This document shows, piece after piece, positions 39,174 to 47,473 of a stretch of DNA of 64,000 bases. How positions within the stretch are numbered: the stretch's first letter is position 1; each line of letters opens with the position of its first letter. The position numbers and the translations under genes are program-made. Under the pieces are notes generated by a model that did no database searches, had not been told where the DNA came from, and was given only the letters and a program-made list of their open reading frames with translations. The DNA comes from Pinibacter soli (GTDB taxonomy: Bacteria; Bacteroidota; Bacteroidia; Chitinophagales; Chitinophagaceae), in contig NZ_JASBRG010000005.1 of NCBI RefSeq assembly GCF_029961145.1, positions 496,001 to 560,000 on the forward strand, in the 5' to 3' direction.

Positions 39174-40166
39174 ATGATTTCAAAAACAATAGCCGCTGTT
39201 ACAGCCGTAGCGGGACACACTCCTGAGACCGTACTCACAAATTTTGACCTGGAGAAAATGGTAGAAACAAATGATGAATGGATCAGAACAAGGACAGGTA
39301 TTTCCGAAAGAAGAATTTTAAGAGGCGAAGGAAAAGCGACTTCTGACATGGTCGTTCCTGTTATTCATCAAATCTGCGAAAAAAGAGGTATCAAACCTAC
39401 TGATCTTGAGTGTGTAATTGTTGCAACAGTTACTCCCGATATGGTTTTCCCTTCTACAGCTAATATTTCCTGTAATAAAGCCGGAGCAACAAACGCATGG
39501 AGCTTCGACATCAGCGCAGCATGTTCGGGTTTTCTATATGCACTGGCCACCGGCGCAGCATTTATAGAAAGCGGCCGTTACTCAAAAGTGTTGGTTATTG
39601 GCGCAGACAAAATGAGCGCCATTATCGATTATACGGACCGCAACACTTGCGTAATTTTCGGCGATGGCGCTGCGGGTGTTTTGCTCGAACCAAACAATGA
39701 AGGTTATGGTGTAAAAGACAGCATTTTGAAAAGCGACGGTAGCGGCGCAGCATATCTGCACATGAAAGCAGGTGGTTCACTGAAACCTGCTTCTATAGAA
39801 ACCGTTACAAAAAGAGAACACTTTGCTTACCAGGAAGGTCAAACCGTTTTCAAATTCGCGGTTACAAGAATGGCCGACGTGTGTGAAGAACTGATGCAAA
39901 AACACAATCTTACTGCAGATAACATTAACTGGCTGGTGCCTCATCAGGCTAACCTGCGCATTATTGATGCCACAGCAAACCGTATGGGATTGCCTAAGGA
40001 AAAAGTAATGATCAACATTCAACGTTATGGCAATACTACTGCTGCAACCATTCCTTTGTGTCTTGCAGATTGGGAGAGCCAATTGAAAAAAGGCGACAAC
40101 CTTGTGTTGGCTGCTTTTGGTGGCGGGTTTACGTGGGGCTCTACGTGGTTGAAATGGGCGTACTAA
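39174..40166 (+). CDS. fabH: Beta-ketoacyl-ACP synthase III
   Basis: The ATG at 39174 is chosen; upstream in-frame codons lie in the repeat and promoter. The 330-aa protein has the complete catalytic triad Cys117 (DISAACSGF), His257 (VPHQANLR) and Asn287 (YGNTTAAT). It condenses acetyl-CoA or a branched primer with malonyl-ACP to start fatty acid synthesis. Bacteroidota FabH enzymes usually prefer branched primers, but that cannot be seen here. fabD, which makes the malonyl-ACP, is 4 kb away. The stop TAA merges with a family-B repeat. Confidence 0.97.
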   Translation: MISKTIAAVTAVAGHTPETVLTNFDLEKMVETNDEWIRTRTGISERRILRGEGKATSDMVVPVIHQICEKRGIKPTDLECVIVATVTPDMVFPSTANISCNKAGATNAWSFDISAACSGFLYALATGAAFIESGRYSKVLVIGADKMSAIIDYTDRNTCVIFGDGAAGVLLEPNNEGYGVKDSILKSDGSGAAYLHMKAGGSLKPASIETVTKREHFAYQEGQTVFKFAVTRMADVCEELMQKHNLTADNINWLVPHQANLRIIDATANRMGLPKEKVMINIQRYGNTTAATIPLCLADWESQLKKGDNLVLAAFGGGFTWGSTWLKWAY

Positions 40167-40169
40167 TTC

Positions 40170-40308
40170 AATTAATAATTAATAAAGAATAATTAATAGG
40201 GTCGCGTTCGTTAGTGAACGCGACCCTATTAGATTTTCGGGATTACAAAATTCCATTTCCCTCGCATTGGTGCTGCACTTATTAATTCTTAATTATTAAT
40301 TATTAATT
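40170..40308. repeat. Family B inverted repeat, copy 2, with a nested GC-rich hairpin
   Basis: The left arm 40170-40201 (AATTAATAATTAATAAAG...) and right arm 40278-40308 match the copy at 10330-10467. A perfect 15-bp stem (40195-40209 with 40216-40230; AGGGTCGCGTTC core, 6-nt loop) overlaps the end of the left arm. It lies about 30 nt after the fabH stop and could work as a terminator, although no T-run follows. Confidence 0.88.
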
Positions 40309-40350
40309 TGTACTCGAACATTACGATAGAGCACATTGTTGTAAAACCCA

Positions 40351-41115
40351 ATGAAAAAACGCCTATCAGCAATCTGCTTTATTTTCTTGCTCCGTACCTC
40401 CGGGGGATTATTTGCTCAGGCAACCAAACAGGTTACACATCAGTATCAAACATGGCTGGGATATATGACATCTGCGCAAATCAGTGAAAAGTGGTCACTG
40501 TGGAACGATGCGCATTGGGTGTTTAATCACGGCTTTTTTATTGTTCGGACAGGGCTCACTTACAACTTTCCTAAAACCGCCATTACTGGCGGTTATGCAT
40601 ATGCGAGATTACCCATTAGCGGTCAGGATGGATTGCCCCGCCAGGAGCACCGACCCTGGGCGCAGGTTGTTTTCACCGTCCCATTGTCGCATAACTTCTC
40701 CCTCACAGAACGAGTTCGGTATGATGCAAGATTCCGGCAAGATGTGGAAAATGGAAAGACAACTGACAGTTACTCGTTTGTAAATCGCCTAAGATTTCAA
40801 ATCAATCTTCGCAAATCTATTCCCCAATGGAAATTTGATGGAAACGAACCTTTTGTTGCATTAGCAGACGAAGTATTAATCAACTTCGGAAAAGAAATCG
40901 TGTACAACACTTTCGACCAAAACCGCATTTCATTGATGGTGGGCCTTAAGAGAAAAAACATTCAGTACATGACCGGCTATATGAGCAGATTTGTGCAAAA
41001 CTCAAGTGGTAATTCTTATACTCAAAATAATACCTGGGTGGTGTGGGTGGTGCAAAAATTCTCCTTCCGCAAAAAGAAACCGAACGACCAGATGGATATG
41101 CCAGGCGCAGACTAA
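40351..41115 (+). CDS. DUF2490 domain outer-membrane protein
   Basis: The 254-aa protein has a signal peptide (about 1-22, TSGGLFAQ). The mature part is made of amphipathic beta strands with the TYNFPKTAITGGYAYARLP and EHRPWAQVVFTVPLSHNFSLTERVRYDARF segments characteristic of DUF2490. It probably forms an outer-membrane beta-barrel. No function is established. The stop TAA is the first triplet of a family-A repeat. Confidence 0.85.
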   Translation: MKKRLSAICFIFLLRTSGGLFAQATKQVTHQYQTWLGYMTSAQISEKWSLWNDAHWVFNHGFFIVRTGLTYNFPKTAITGGYAYARLPISGQDGLPRQEHRPWAQVVFTVPLSHNFSLTERVRYDARFRQDVENGKTTDSYSFVNRLRFQINLRKSIPQWKFDGNEPFVALADEVLINFGKEIVYNTFDQNRISLMVGLKRKNIQYMTGYMSRFVQNSSGNSYTQNNTWVVWVVQKFSFRKKKPNDQMDMPGAD

Positions 41116-41190
41116 TTGAAAATTGAAAGGATGCTTTAGACTGAGTGCATCATAGAAAACAACCATATTCAATTTTCAATTTTCAATTAA
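41113..41190. repeat. Family A inverted repeat between two convergent genes
   Basis: The left arm 41113-41130 begins at the DUF2490 stop codon (TAATTGAAAATTGAAAGG). The right arm 41167-41190 (ATTCAATTTTCAATTTTC) ends 2 nt before the stop of the minus-strand nucleoid-associated gene. The core is 36 nt. Confidence 0.9.
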
Positions 41191-41192
41191 AC

Positions 41193-42239
41193 TTAGCTTT
41201 CTTCCTCATAGTACAACTTATAAAATTTCTTCCCTACCATTTCATCGTAACCTTTTTCCATCAAATCCTTGCGGCCGTGAATGTAGAGATGGAAGTTTTT
41301 ATCGAGCTTGATAACGCTTTTGAAATTTTTGTCTTGTTTTTTTACAGCAGATAAATTGATATCGAACTCGTCTTCTATTTCGAAGTTTCTTGACTTTTGA
41401 TATTGCTGCTTGTACTCCATGAAAGTATCAACCACTTCCGGGTGGTGAATCACTTCTTCCGCAAACTCCTGGATATTGAATTGATCCTTGGTTTTAAAAT
41501 ATTCCATCGAACGGTTCATCAGATCAACCTGGTCGCTTTTACTTACATCAAATTTTTCTGCATACTCGTTATCAATGAAAAGCTTACACAATCCAAGATA
41601 TTGATCAGTATTATGATAATCGTTGGCTGTTGGTTCCACCTGCAGGAAATCTGTAATCCAGTAGCGTGTATCGTTTTGCTTATTTGTTTTATCTACCACA
41701 CAAACGGTATAACCCTCATTTTGATTGGTGTTGAAAATAAGACAACCTTTATCGAGCTTGTTGATATCGATACCTTCATCCTGTATCACTTCCCAGCTTT
41801 GACCATGCGGAAATACTTTCAGGAAGGTTTCTTTTGTTTCTGATTTAAATAAACCAATCGCCTTATGCGTTTCGTTGCCCAACATCACATTATCAAAAAC
41901 AGCTACATATAACTCTCCTTCTTTTACTTTTACGTGTGTTGATTTGCTATACAAAAAGCTCGCTATTTTTATAGATTCTTCATTAAAACTTTTGGAGTCT
42001 TCAAAAATATTGGTGACGTAATTGTACACTTCATTCATGCTCAGATCGCTCAGGTGAGTGAAATGATAATGTTCATTTTCGTTAAAGGGAGACAGAAAAT
42101 ATTTTGTCAGCATCGCACTTACCACATCATCATTCAGCGTCAATGCATTGGCAGAAAATTTCAACTCCTCATTGCGGCTGGGGTTACCCACTTTGTGCAC
42201 GATAACTTGCTGTAACGTTACGTTTTCAATTCCGGTCAT
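41193..42239 (-). CDS. Nucleoid-associated protein, NdpA/YejK family
   Basis: The 348-aa protein is cytosolic. The start (MTGIENVTLQQVIVHKVGN) and the central HVKVKEGELYVAVFDNVML and GYTVCVVDKTNKQNDTRYWITDFLQV segments fit the NA37 (YejK/NdpA) family. Family members bind or associate with the nucleoid; in Bacteroidota the precise role is not known to me. The gene has a perfect -7 box 4 nt upstream of its ATG. It is convergent with the DUF2490 gene. Confidence 0.88.
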   Translation of the reverse strand: MTGIENVTLQQVIVHKVGNPSRNEELKFSANALTLNDDVVSAMLTKYFLSPFNENEHYHFTHLSDLSMNEVYNYVTNIFEDSKSFNEESIKIASFLYSKSTHVKVKEGELYVAVFDNVMLGNETHKAIGLFKSETKETFLKVFPHGQSWEVIQDEGIDINKLDKGCLIFNTNQNEGYTVCVVDKTNKQNDTRYWITDFLQVEPTANDYHNTDQYLGLCKLFIDNEYAEKFDVSKSDQVDLMNRSMEYFKTKDQFNIQEFAEEVIHHPEVVDTFMEYKQQYQKSRNFEIEDEFDINLSAVKKQDKNFKSVIKLDKNFHLYIHGRKDLMEKGYDEMVGKKFYKLYYEEES

Positions 42240-42243
42240 GCGG

Positions 42244-42251
42244 CAAAAGTA
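42244..42251 (-). promoter_or_regulatory. -7 promoter box of the nucleoid-associated protein gene
   Basis: Read on the minus strand, the box is TACTTTTG, an exact TAnnTTTG match, ending 4 nt before the ATG (42237-42239). This predicts a leaderless mRNA, as for folD. The presumed -33 region falls inside a family-A repeat arm. Confidence 0.6.
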
Positions 42252-42390
42252 ATTGAAAATGGAAAATTGAAAGTTGAAAATGAGGGTTTCCTGGCCAGTT
42301 GTTAGTTGTTTGTTGATAGTTGTCAGGATTTATGTGTACAACGCGAAAGGGCTAATGCAATTCGCCCCTACCATTTTCAATTTTCAATTT
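42251..42390. repeat. Family A inverted repeat with family H and J words in its core
   Basis: The left arm is 42251-42282 (AATTGAAAATGGAAAATTGA...). The right arm is 42371-42390 (CCATTTTCAATTTTCAATTT). The core holds GTTGTTAGTTGTTTGTTGATAG-like words (42299-42321) and GCTAATGCAATTCGCCCC (42350-42367). The right arm covers the last codon and stop (AAT TGA) of the alginate-lyase-like gene. Confidence 0.88.
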
Positions 42391-43475
42391 CTCATCATCT
42401 CATTGCTAACACTCTGCCATGAAGGATATGCTTCATCCGTTCCCAAAACTTTTTTTGCTGTATCAAGGAACGCTGGATGGAAATATGCTGCCAATAGCAA
42501 CACATTTACGCCATGCTTCGGATCAAACGGAGCGCCTATTTTAAATCCTCCTTCATTGTTGGCTGCACGCTTTCTGTCAAACTCTACTTTACTGTTGGTG
42601 TATTCACCGTGCGTTTTCTCGCCTGTAACGTAGGGCAGCAGCCATGTAACAGACTTTTCCACAGATGTTCCTGAGGGAGACGTGAATGAATAATAGTCTG
42701 TATTTGTCGCACGCCTTAGCACGATGCAGAGCTTTATTAGAGGTTCCAGATCATACACGTGATAATGCAACGCATCACGTTCTTCAAAGTCTATGCTTGA
42801 ACCATCAGCTTTAAGATTTACTTCAAGATGTTTCTTGAAACCCTCGATGGCATATTGTTTCAAATGCTCATCATTAATCGACCATGCTATTTCTCCAATT
42901 ATTTTCAAACGATGTGCGTTCCAGTTGTTTTTGGATGTCATTCTTTCCGGGTTGTTGTACTTGGCGGTAATTTCCAGTTCGCCGGTTTTTCTCCACCATT
43001 CTTTTATAACAGCAGCATCACTTCCCTTTATGTCTTCTTTTATTAAATCATATCCTTCTATTGCTCTGTCCAAATTCGTATCATCAATAGGATCTCCGTT
43101 GGGCGTAGTTTTCGTGGCCCATGCTTTAAAATACTCTATTGCTTTCGCAAGATATTTTTTGTCACCATTTATTTTATAGACAAGACTAAGCGCATATATT
43201 TTCGGCATATCCTTCAATGCATTTTGCGTAGCCGTTTTTTTAGGATCGCCTTGTAGCAGCCCTTCCGAGCGAATAGTATCAATAGGGTTGGGAGATTCAT
43301 TCAATGCAGCATTCGCCGCGTTTTGAAAAGACACATAATACTTTTTAATTTCTGCATTACTATTGATAGCAGATTTCAAATTGGATATTTCCTTTCTATT
43401 AAAAGATGTGTACTGTGCATTGGAAGAAATTCCGGCGAGCAATACAAAAGCGGATAAAATTAGTTTTTTGTTCAT
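42384..43475 (-). CDS. Alginate-lyase-family protein (Pfam Alginate_lyase fold), secreted
   Basis: The 363-aa protein has a signal peptide (about 1-20, ISSNAQ). The body is alpha-helical with the conserved segments AIEGYDLIKED, TSKNNWNAHRLKIIGEIAW (about 172-190, where alginate lyases carry their Asn/His active-site stretch) and the DGSSIDFEERDALHYHVYDLEPLI block (about 228-251). These fit an (alpha/alpha)n polysaccharide lyase of the PF05426 type. The substrate could be alginate or another uronic-acid polymer. It is not next to a SusCD pair. The last residue Asn and the stop come from a family-A repeat. Confidence 0.85.
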   Translation of the reverse strand: MNKKLILSAFVLLAGISSNAQYTSFNRKEISNLKSAINSNAEIKKYYVSFQNAANAALNESPNPIDTIRSEGLLQGDPKKTATQNALKDMPKIYALSLVYKINGDKKYLAKAIEYFKAWATKTTPNGDPIDDTNLDRAIEGYDLIKEDIKGSDAAVIKEWWRKTGELEITAKYNNPERMTSKNNWNAHRLKIIGEIAWSINDEHLKQYAIEGFKKHLEVNLKADGSSIDFEERDALHYHVYDLEPLIKLCIVLRRATNTDYYSFTSPSGTSVEKSVTWLLPYVTGEKTHGEYTNSKVEFDRKRAANNEGGFKIGAPFDPKHGVNVLLLAAYFHPAFLDTAKKVLGTDEAYPSWQSVSNEMMRN

Positions 43476-43498
43476 GTAAATGTGTTGTATTCAAATGT

Positions 43499-43598
43499 AA
43501 GGAAATAGTTGTTTGTTGCTAGTTGATAGGCTTCATGTTCTGTTTTCCTCCTAATAACGAACAACTATTAACTAATAACTTTTCAATAATTTGCACTC
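43499..43598. repeat. Family H words between the alginate-lyase-like gene and GNAT
   Basis: AATAGTTGTTTGTTGCTAGT at 43504-43523 and the reverse-complement type words CGAACAACTATTAACTAATAA at 43558-43578 form an imperfect inverted repeat in the divergent gap. The following AATAATTTGCACTC before the GNAT ATG resembles, but does not match, a -7 box. Confidence 0.65.
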
Positions 43599-44054
43599 AT
43601 GAGCATAACAATAAGAAGGGCCGTTAAACAAGACTGCCCGCGACTAATGGAACTTATACGCGAACTCGCTTTATTTGAAAAAGCACCGGATGAAGTTACA
43701 GTTACATTGGAGCACTTCGAAGAAAGTGGATTCGGCGCAAACCCTGTTTGGTGGGGTTTTGTGGCAGTGGAAAATGGCGTTATTCAAGGATTTGCAATGT
43801 ATTACATACGTTACTCAACATGGAAGGGGCAACGCATGTACCTGGAAGACTTAATTGTTACGGAAGAAATGCGCGGTAAAGGTGTTGGCAGTTTGTTGTT
43901 TGATGCACTTATTACAGAAGCAAAGGAGAAAAAATTCAACGGCATTGTGTGGCAAGTGCTGGAGTGGAATGAGCCCGCAATTAAATTTTATAAAAAGCTG
44001 AACGCGAGCTTTGATGCGGAGTGGGTCAATTGCGCGTTGTCAATTGAAAATTGA
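43599..44054 (+). CDS. GNAT-family N-acetyltransferase
   Basis: The 151-aa protein has the GNAT core: an N-terminal strand and helix (ITIRRAVKQDCPRLMELIRELALFE), the central beta strands with YLEDLIVTEEMRG (about 81-92) and the acetyl-CoA pyrophosphate loop R92-G-K-G-V-G97. The C-terminal WNEPAIKFYKKLNA motif is typical of small diamine/spermidine acetyltransferase-like members. The acceptor is unknown. The last residues SIEN and the stop are encoded by a family-A repeat. Confidence 0.93.
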   Translation: MSITIRRAVKQDCPRLMELIRELALFEKAPDEVTVTLEHFEESGFGANPVWWGFVAVENGVIQGFAMYYIRYSTWKGQRMYLEDLIVTEEMRGKGVGSLLFDALITEAKEKKFNGIVWQVLEWNEPAIKFYKKLNASFDAEWVNCALSIEN

Positions 44055-44180
44055 AAATGGAGGAACGAACAGTATTCGCCATTAATAAAAAAAGAAGTCG
44101 CACCGGTATGATGCGACTTCTCTTTTTATCTTTTTGCGTTGAAAATCATTTTCAATTTTCAACTTTCAATTTTCAATTAA
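44040..44180. repeat. Family A inverted repeat between convergent GNAT and fabD, enclosing a terminator
   Basis: The left arm 44040-44060 (TCAATTGAAAATTGAAAATG) contains the GNAT stop. The right arm 44147-44180 reaches the fabD stop (TAA on the minus strand). The 86-nt core carries a canonical terminator hairpin at 44093-44121. Confidence 0.92.
44093..44128. terminator. Bidirectional intrinsic terminator between GNAT and fabD
   Basis: The perfect 10-bp stem AGAAGTCGCA/TGCGACTTCT (44093-44102 with 44112-44121) is preceded by an A-run and followed by CTTTTT, so it works for both convergent genes. Confidence 0.88.
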
Positions 44181-45067
44181 CTAACTCCTTCTGTAACCGC
44201 TTTCTTATCAATCTTCACAATCAATCCCTGCAATACTTTGCCAGGACCAACTTCAGTGAATTTAGATGCTCCGTTCGCGATCATTGCCTGAACGCTTTGC
44301 GTCCATCTTACCGCGCCGGTTAACTGATCAATAAGGTTGTGTTTAATTTCTTCTTTATCAATTACCGCTTTTGCTACCACGTTTTGATATACGGCGCAAG
44401 TAGGCTGATGGAAAGAAATGCTTTTTATGGCGGCTTCCAATTCTTCTTTTGCCGGCAGCATTAGTGGCGAGTGAAAAGCACCACCCACTGGCAAAATCAA
44501 GGCACGTTTTGCGCCGGCTTCCTTCATTTTTTCGCAAGCAATTTCTACTCCTTTTACAGAGCCGCTTATTACCAATTGTCCGGGGCAGTTATAATTGGCT
44601 GGCACCACCACTTCGCCGGTTTCGGCCTGCACTTGTTTGCAGATCTCTTCTACTTTTTCATCATCCAATGCCAATACCGCGGCCATTGTAGAAGGCTGTA
44701 GGTCACAGGCTTTTTGCATGGCTTTTGCACGAACAGCTACCAATTTTAATGCGTCATCAAAGCTCAATGTGCCGTTTGCTACCAACGCAGAGAATTCACC
44801 CAAAGAGTGTCCCGCAACCATGTCCGGACGAGCATTGTCTATACTTTTGAAGGCAATAATAGAGTGTAAAAAAACTGCGGGTTGTGTAACGTTTGTTTGT
44901 TTAAGGTCTTCTTCTGTTCCGTTGAACATCACATCGGAAATGCGAAAACCAAGCGCTTCGTTTGCCTGTTCAAATAACTTTTTTGCGAATGCACTTTTTT
45001 CATAGTGGTCCTTACCCATACCCGGGAATTGCGAACCTTGACCCGGAAATACAAAAGCATGCTTCAT
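44177..45067 (-). CDS. fabD: Malonyl-CoA:ACP transacylase
   Basis: The 296-aa protein is full length. The start MKHAFVFPGQGSQFPGMGKD holds the oxyanion GQGSQ. The nucleophile is Ser88 in GHSLGE, the malonate-binding Arg is in VRAKAMQ (R113), and the catalytic His199 is in GGAFHSPLM. It transfers malonyl groups from CoA to ACP for chain elongation and for FabH. It has a long leader with a -7 box and a palindrome about 80-100 nt upstream, and it converges on GNAT. Confidence 0.97.
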   Translation of the reverse strand: MKHAFVFPGQGSQFPGMGKDHYEKSAFAKKLFEQANEALGFRISDVMFNGTEEDLKQTNVTQPAVFLHSIIAFKSIDNARPDMVAGHSLGEFSALVANGTLSFDDALKLVAVRAKAMQKACDLQPSTMAAVLALDDEKVEEICKQVQAETGEVVVPANYNCPGQLVISGSVKGVEIACEKMKEAGAKRALILPVGGAFHSPLMLPAKEELEAAIKSISFHQPTCAVYQNVVAKAVIDKEEIKHNLIDQLTGAVRWTQSVQAMIANGASKFTEVGPGKVLQGLIVKIDKKAVTEGVS

Positions 45068-45147
45068 GATATGTGTAGTTCAGTTTTTAAAAGCGTTAGA
45101 AAAGATTACAATCGTGTAATTATCAACAAATTAACAAGAATCCCAGC

Positions 45148-45178
45148 CCCACTTTTTCTTTTCAAGTGGGCAAAAATA
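45148..45178 (-). promoter_or_regulatory. Possible fabD promoter with palindrome over the start site
   Basis: On the minus strand TATTTTTG (45178-45171) matches TAnnTTTG. Immediately downstream, a 7-bp inverted repeat CCCACTT/AAGTGGG (45148-45154 with 45164-45170) covers the expected transcription start. It could be an operator or a 5' mRNA hairpin. No -33 box was found at normal spacing. Confidence 0.4.
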
Positions 45179-45282
45179 TAAAAGTTAGTGGCTGGAAAAT
45201 CACATGTACTAAAATAGTTGAAATGCCGTTGCGCAAGTTTACAAGGGTGGCGAACGTGGCCTAAAGTAATATATCTTTTGGT

Positions 45283-45317
45283 AAAAAAGAAAGAGATTTA
45301 TCAGGCGATAAATCTCT
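45283..45317 (-). terminator. Intrinsic terminator of queD-folE
   Basis: The perfect 11-bp stem AGAGATTTATC/GATAAATCTCT (45292-45302 with 45307-45317) is followed on the minus strand by TTTCTTTTTTACC. It lies about 33 nt after the folE stop. Confidence 0.88.
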
Positions 45318-45349
45318 CGGCGTATCTAAATTTTACAACGATCCGACAG

Positions 45350-46069
45350 TTATAGTTCAGTTTTCAGCTGAATGTATTGCAGAAACTCTTCTTTTACACC
45401 CGCGTTCTGAAATTTTCCTCCGTAAAAAGAAGTAACGGTGGAGGCATTCGTATCCTGAATGCCACGGCTGGAAACGCACAAGTGCTTTGCGTCAATTACC
45501 ACTGCAACATCTTCTGTATTCAGCACCTTTTTGAGCTCGGTAGCAATTTGAACAGTTAAGCGTTCCTGCACTTGTGGTCTTTTTGCAAAGTATTGAACAA
45601 TCCTGTTCAGTTTGCTTAGCCCGATCACTTTTCCGGATGAAATATATGCCAGGTGGGCCTTACCAAAAATAGGCACGAAGTGGTGCTCGCAGTTGGAGTA
45701 AAAGGTAATATCCTTCTCCACCAGCATTTGGTTGTACTTATACTTGTTGTCAAACAAGGCAATTTTCGGCTTATTTGCAGGATTCAGACCGCTGAAAATT
45801 TCCTTAATATACATTTTCGCAACGCGGTGAGGTGTTCCTTTCAGGCTATCATCTGTAAGATCCAAACCCATTATTTCCATGATAGATTGAAAGTGTTGCT
45901 CGATCTTTTGGATCTTCGTTTCATCATCCATTTCAAATGCGTCTGCACGCAAAGGAGTGTTCATAGATGTTGCCAAATGATCATTTCCTACTTCTTCTGA
46001 GTTGAGCATGTTTAGATCGATTGTGTCCTCATTCAGCAGGGAATTCAACGTAATTTCTTTCTGTTTCAT
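45350..46069 (-). CDS. folE: GTP cyclohydrolase I
   Basis: The 239-aa protein has a 50-residue non-conserved N-terminal extension and then the FolE core. Zinc ligands are Cys127 and His130 (SNCEHHFVP) and Cys198 (KHLCVSSRG). The RIVQYFAKRPQVQERLT helix is the family signature. It converts GTP to 7,8-dihydroneopterin triphosphate, feeding both folate and, through QueD, queuosine. The chosen start overlaps the 3' end of queD by 41 nt in another frame; the internal ATG of codon 21 (46009) is an alternative that would remove the overlap. Confidence 0.97.
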   Translation of the reverse strand: MKQKEITLNSLLNEDTIDLNMLNSEEVGNDHLATSMNTPLRADAFEMDDETKIQKIEQHFQSIMEIMGLDLTDDSLKGTPHRVAKMYIKEIFSGLNPANKPKIALFDNKYKYNQMLVEKDITFYSNCEHHFVPIFGKAHLAYISSGKVIGLSKLNRIVQYFAKRPQVQERLTVQIATELKKVLNTEDVAVVIDAKHLCVSSRGIQDTNASTVTSFYGGKFQNAGVKEEFLQYIQLKTEL

Positions 46070-46445
46070 ATAAAATAACTTTTACGTCCAAAGATTCATC
46101 TATTTCGCGGCGCAATATTTCCCATATAACAATGGCAATATTTTCGGCCGTTGGATTAAGACTTTTAAATTCTGCTACGTCAAGGTTAAGGTTCTTGTGA
46201 TCGAACCTGTCCATGATGTTCTTTTCAACAATATGGCCAAGTCTTTTCATGTCCATCACATATCCCGTCGTTTTATCAACCTCGCCTGTCACCTTAACGA
46301 TTAGTTCATAGTTATGGCCGTGATAGTTTTCATTATTACACTTACCAAAAATCTTTTTGTTTTCCTCTGCAGACAAAGAAGGATTGTGCAACCTATGGGC
46401 AGCATTAAAATGCTCTTTCCTGTAAACTGACACCTTTTTCGCCAT
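46029..46445 (-). CDS. queD: 6-carboxytetrahydropterin synthase (QueD / PTPS family)
   Basis: The 138-aa protein has zinc ligands His17 (HFNAAHRL), His42 and His44 (YHGHNY), the catalytic Cys36 (FGKCNNENYHGH) and the DHKNLN and ETERNYVEF segments of the PTPS fold. With Cys in the catalytic position and folE and queE in the genome, the QueD role (dihydroneopterin triphosphate to 6-carboxy-tetrahydropterin) is most likely. It is the first gene of a pair with folE, whose start lies inside it. Confidence 0.94.
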   Translation of the reverse strand: MAKKVSVYRKEHFNAAHRLHNPSLSAEENKKIFGKCNNENYHGHNYELIVKVTGEVDKTTGYVMDMKRLGHIVEKNIMDRFDHKNLNLDVAEFKSLNPTAENIAIVIWEILRREIDESLDVKVILYETERNYVEFPAE

Positions 46446-46807
46446 GCTGATTTACTTAAACGACTTTCTTTAAGTGCAATTTTAAATTAAAAATGTTTTT
46501 AAGATTAACCGCCTTAAAACTGAAACAGAAGTCTGCTGTTCAAGTACTTAAGACTCACGTGCGGCTCATAAGTTAATCTTCCGTTTTGCATGTTTTATGG
46601 ACATGCAAGACAACAAAAATATATTAAAAAGTGGATTTCCTAGGTATTTCTTTTGTCATTTTTAATGAGGAGAATCATAACGAGAATGGTGGCCGAGAAT
46701 CGTCAGTCGTGAAAGTGAATCGTGAATAAAGCAGCTCTCCGATATTCACCATTCACATTTCACCATTCACCTTAATTGCCGACATTTGTTCCGTTAAACA
46801 AATAATA
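46446..46807. other. Divergent queD/mqnB gap with hairpin and family C words
   Basis: No gene was found in this 362-nt gap. A perfect 8-bp hairpin TTGCATGT/ACATGCAA lies at 46586-46593/46601-46608 without a T-run. Family-C words GTGAATCGTGAATA (about 46715-46728) and ATTCACCATTCACATTTCAC (about 46744-46763) form a short imperfect inverted repeat. I looked for a preQ1-type riboswitch upstream of queD and saw none. Confidence 0.6.
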
Positions 46808-47449
46808 ATGAACTACTTACTGGTAGCTGCCACACCTTTTGAAATTGCACCAACCGTAGAATTAATTAAGCAAAAAAAAATAAAGGTTGATGTCCTCATT
46901 GCGGGAATAGGAATGCTTGCAACAGCTTATCATTTAACAAGAAAACTTGCAGAAAAAAAATACGACTTCGTTATCCAGGCAGGTATCGCAGGATGTTTTG
47001 ATAAAGATTTTCAATTGGGTGATGTGGTAATTGTGAAAGATGAAATAGTAGGTGATTTAGGTGTAAAAGAAAAGAAAGAGTACAAGGATCTGTTTGATAT
47101 GAATTTTCTAAAACCAAACGACTTCCCTTATTCATCTAAAGTTTTAAAAAATAAAAATAAGGACGCATTGAAGCTTTTGAAACTGCCGAGAGTTTCAGGT
47201 GTTACTGTAAACCAGATAACAACTGCTAAACCGGTAATTGATTTATACGTTAGAAAATATAACGCAGTTGTTGAATCGATGGAAGGCGCTGCATTGCACT
47301 ATATTTGCAGCCAGGAAAAAACACCGTTCCTTCAACTCCGCAGTATTTCAAATTATGTGGGTGAGAGAAATAAAAGCAAGTGGAAAATTAAGGAGGCGAT
47401 TGTGAATTTGAATGAGGAAGTAGTAAGGGTTTTGAGTAGTGAGTTTTGA
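46808..47449 (+). CDS. mqnB: Futalosine hydrolase
   Basis: The 213-aa protein belongs to the purine nucleoside phosphorylase-like fold: MNYLLVAATPFEIAP at the start, the VLIAGIGMLATAYHL and VIQAGIAGCFDKDFQLGDVVIV strands, and the VVESMEGAALHYIC motif (about 157-170) with the catalytic Glu pair. It splits futalosine to dehypoxanthinylfutalosine and hypoxanthine in the alternative menaquinone route. It is followed after 85 nt by mqnD, which makes the assignment firm. Confidence 0.93.
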   Translation: MNYLLVAATPFEIAPTVELIKQKKIKVDVLIAGIGMLATAYHLTRKLAEKKYDFVIQAGIAGCFDKDFQLGDVVIVKDEIVGDLGVKEKKEYKDLFDMNFLKPNDFPYSSKVLKNKNKDALKLLKLPRVSGVTVNQITTAKPVIDLYVRKYNAVVESMEGAALHYICSQEKTPFLQLRSISNYVGERNKSKWKIKEAIVNLNEEVVRVLSSEF

Positions 47450-47473
47450 GTTATAGGTAACGCTGCAAACTTT

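Noticed and set aside
46446-46560. preQ1 riboswitch upstream of queD
   Set aside because: The compact hairpin plus A-rich tail pseudoknot pattern was not seen in the minus-strand leader.
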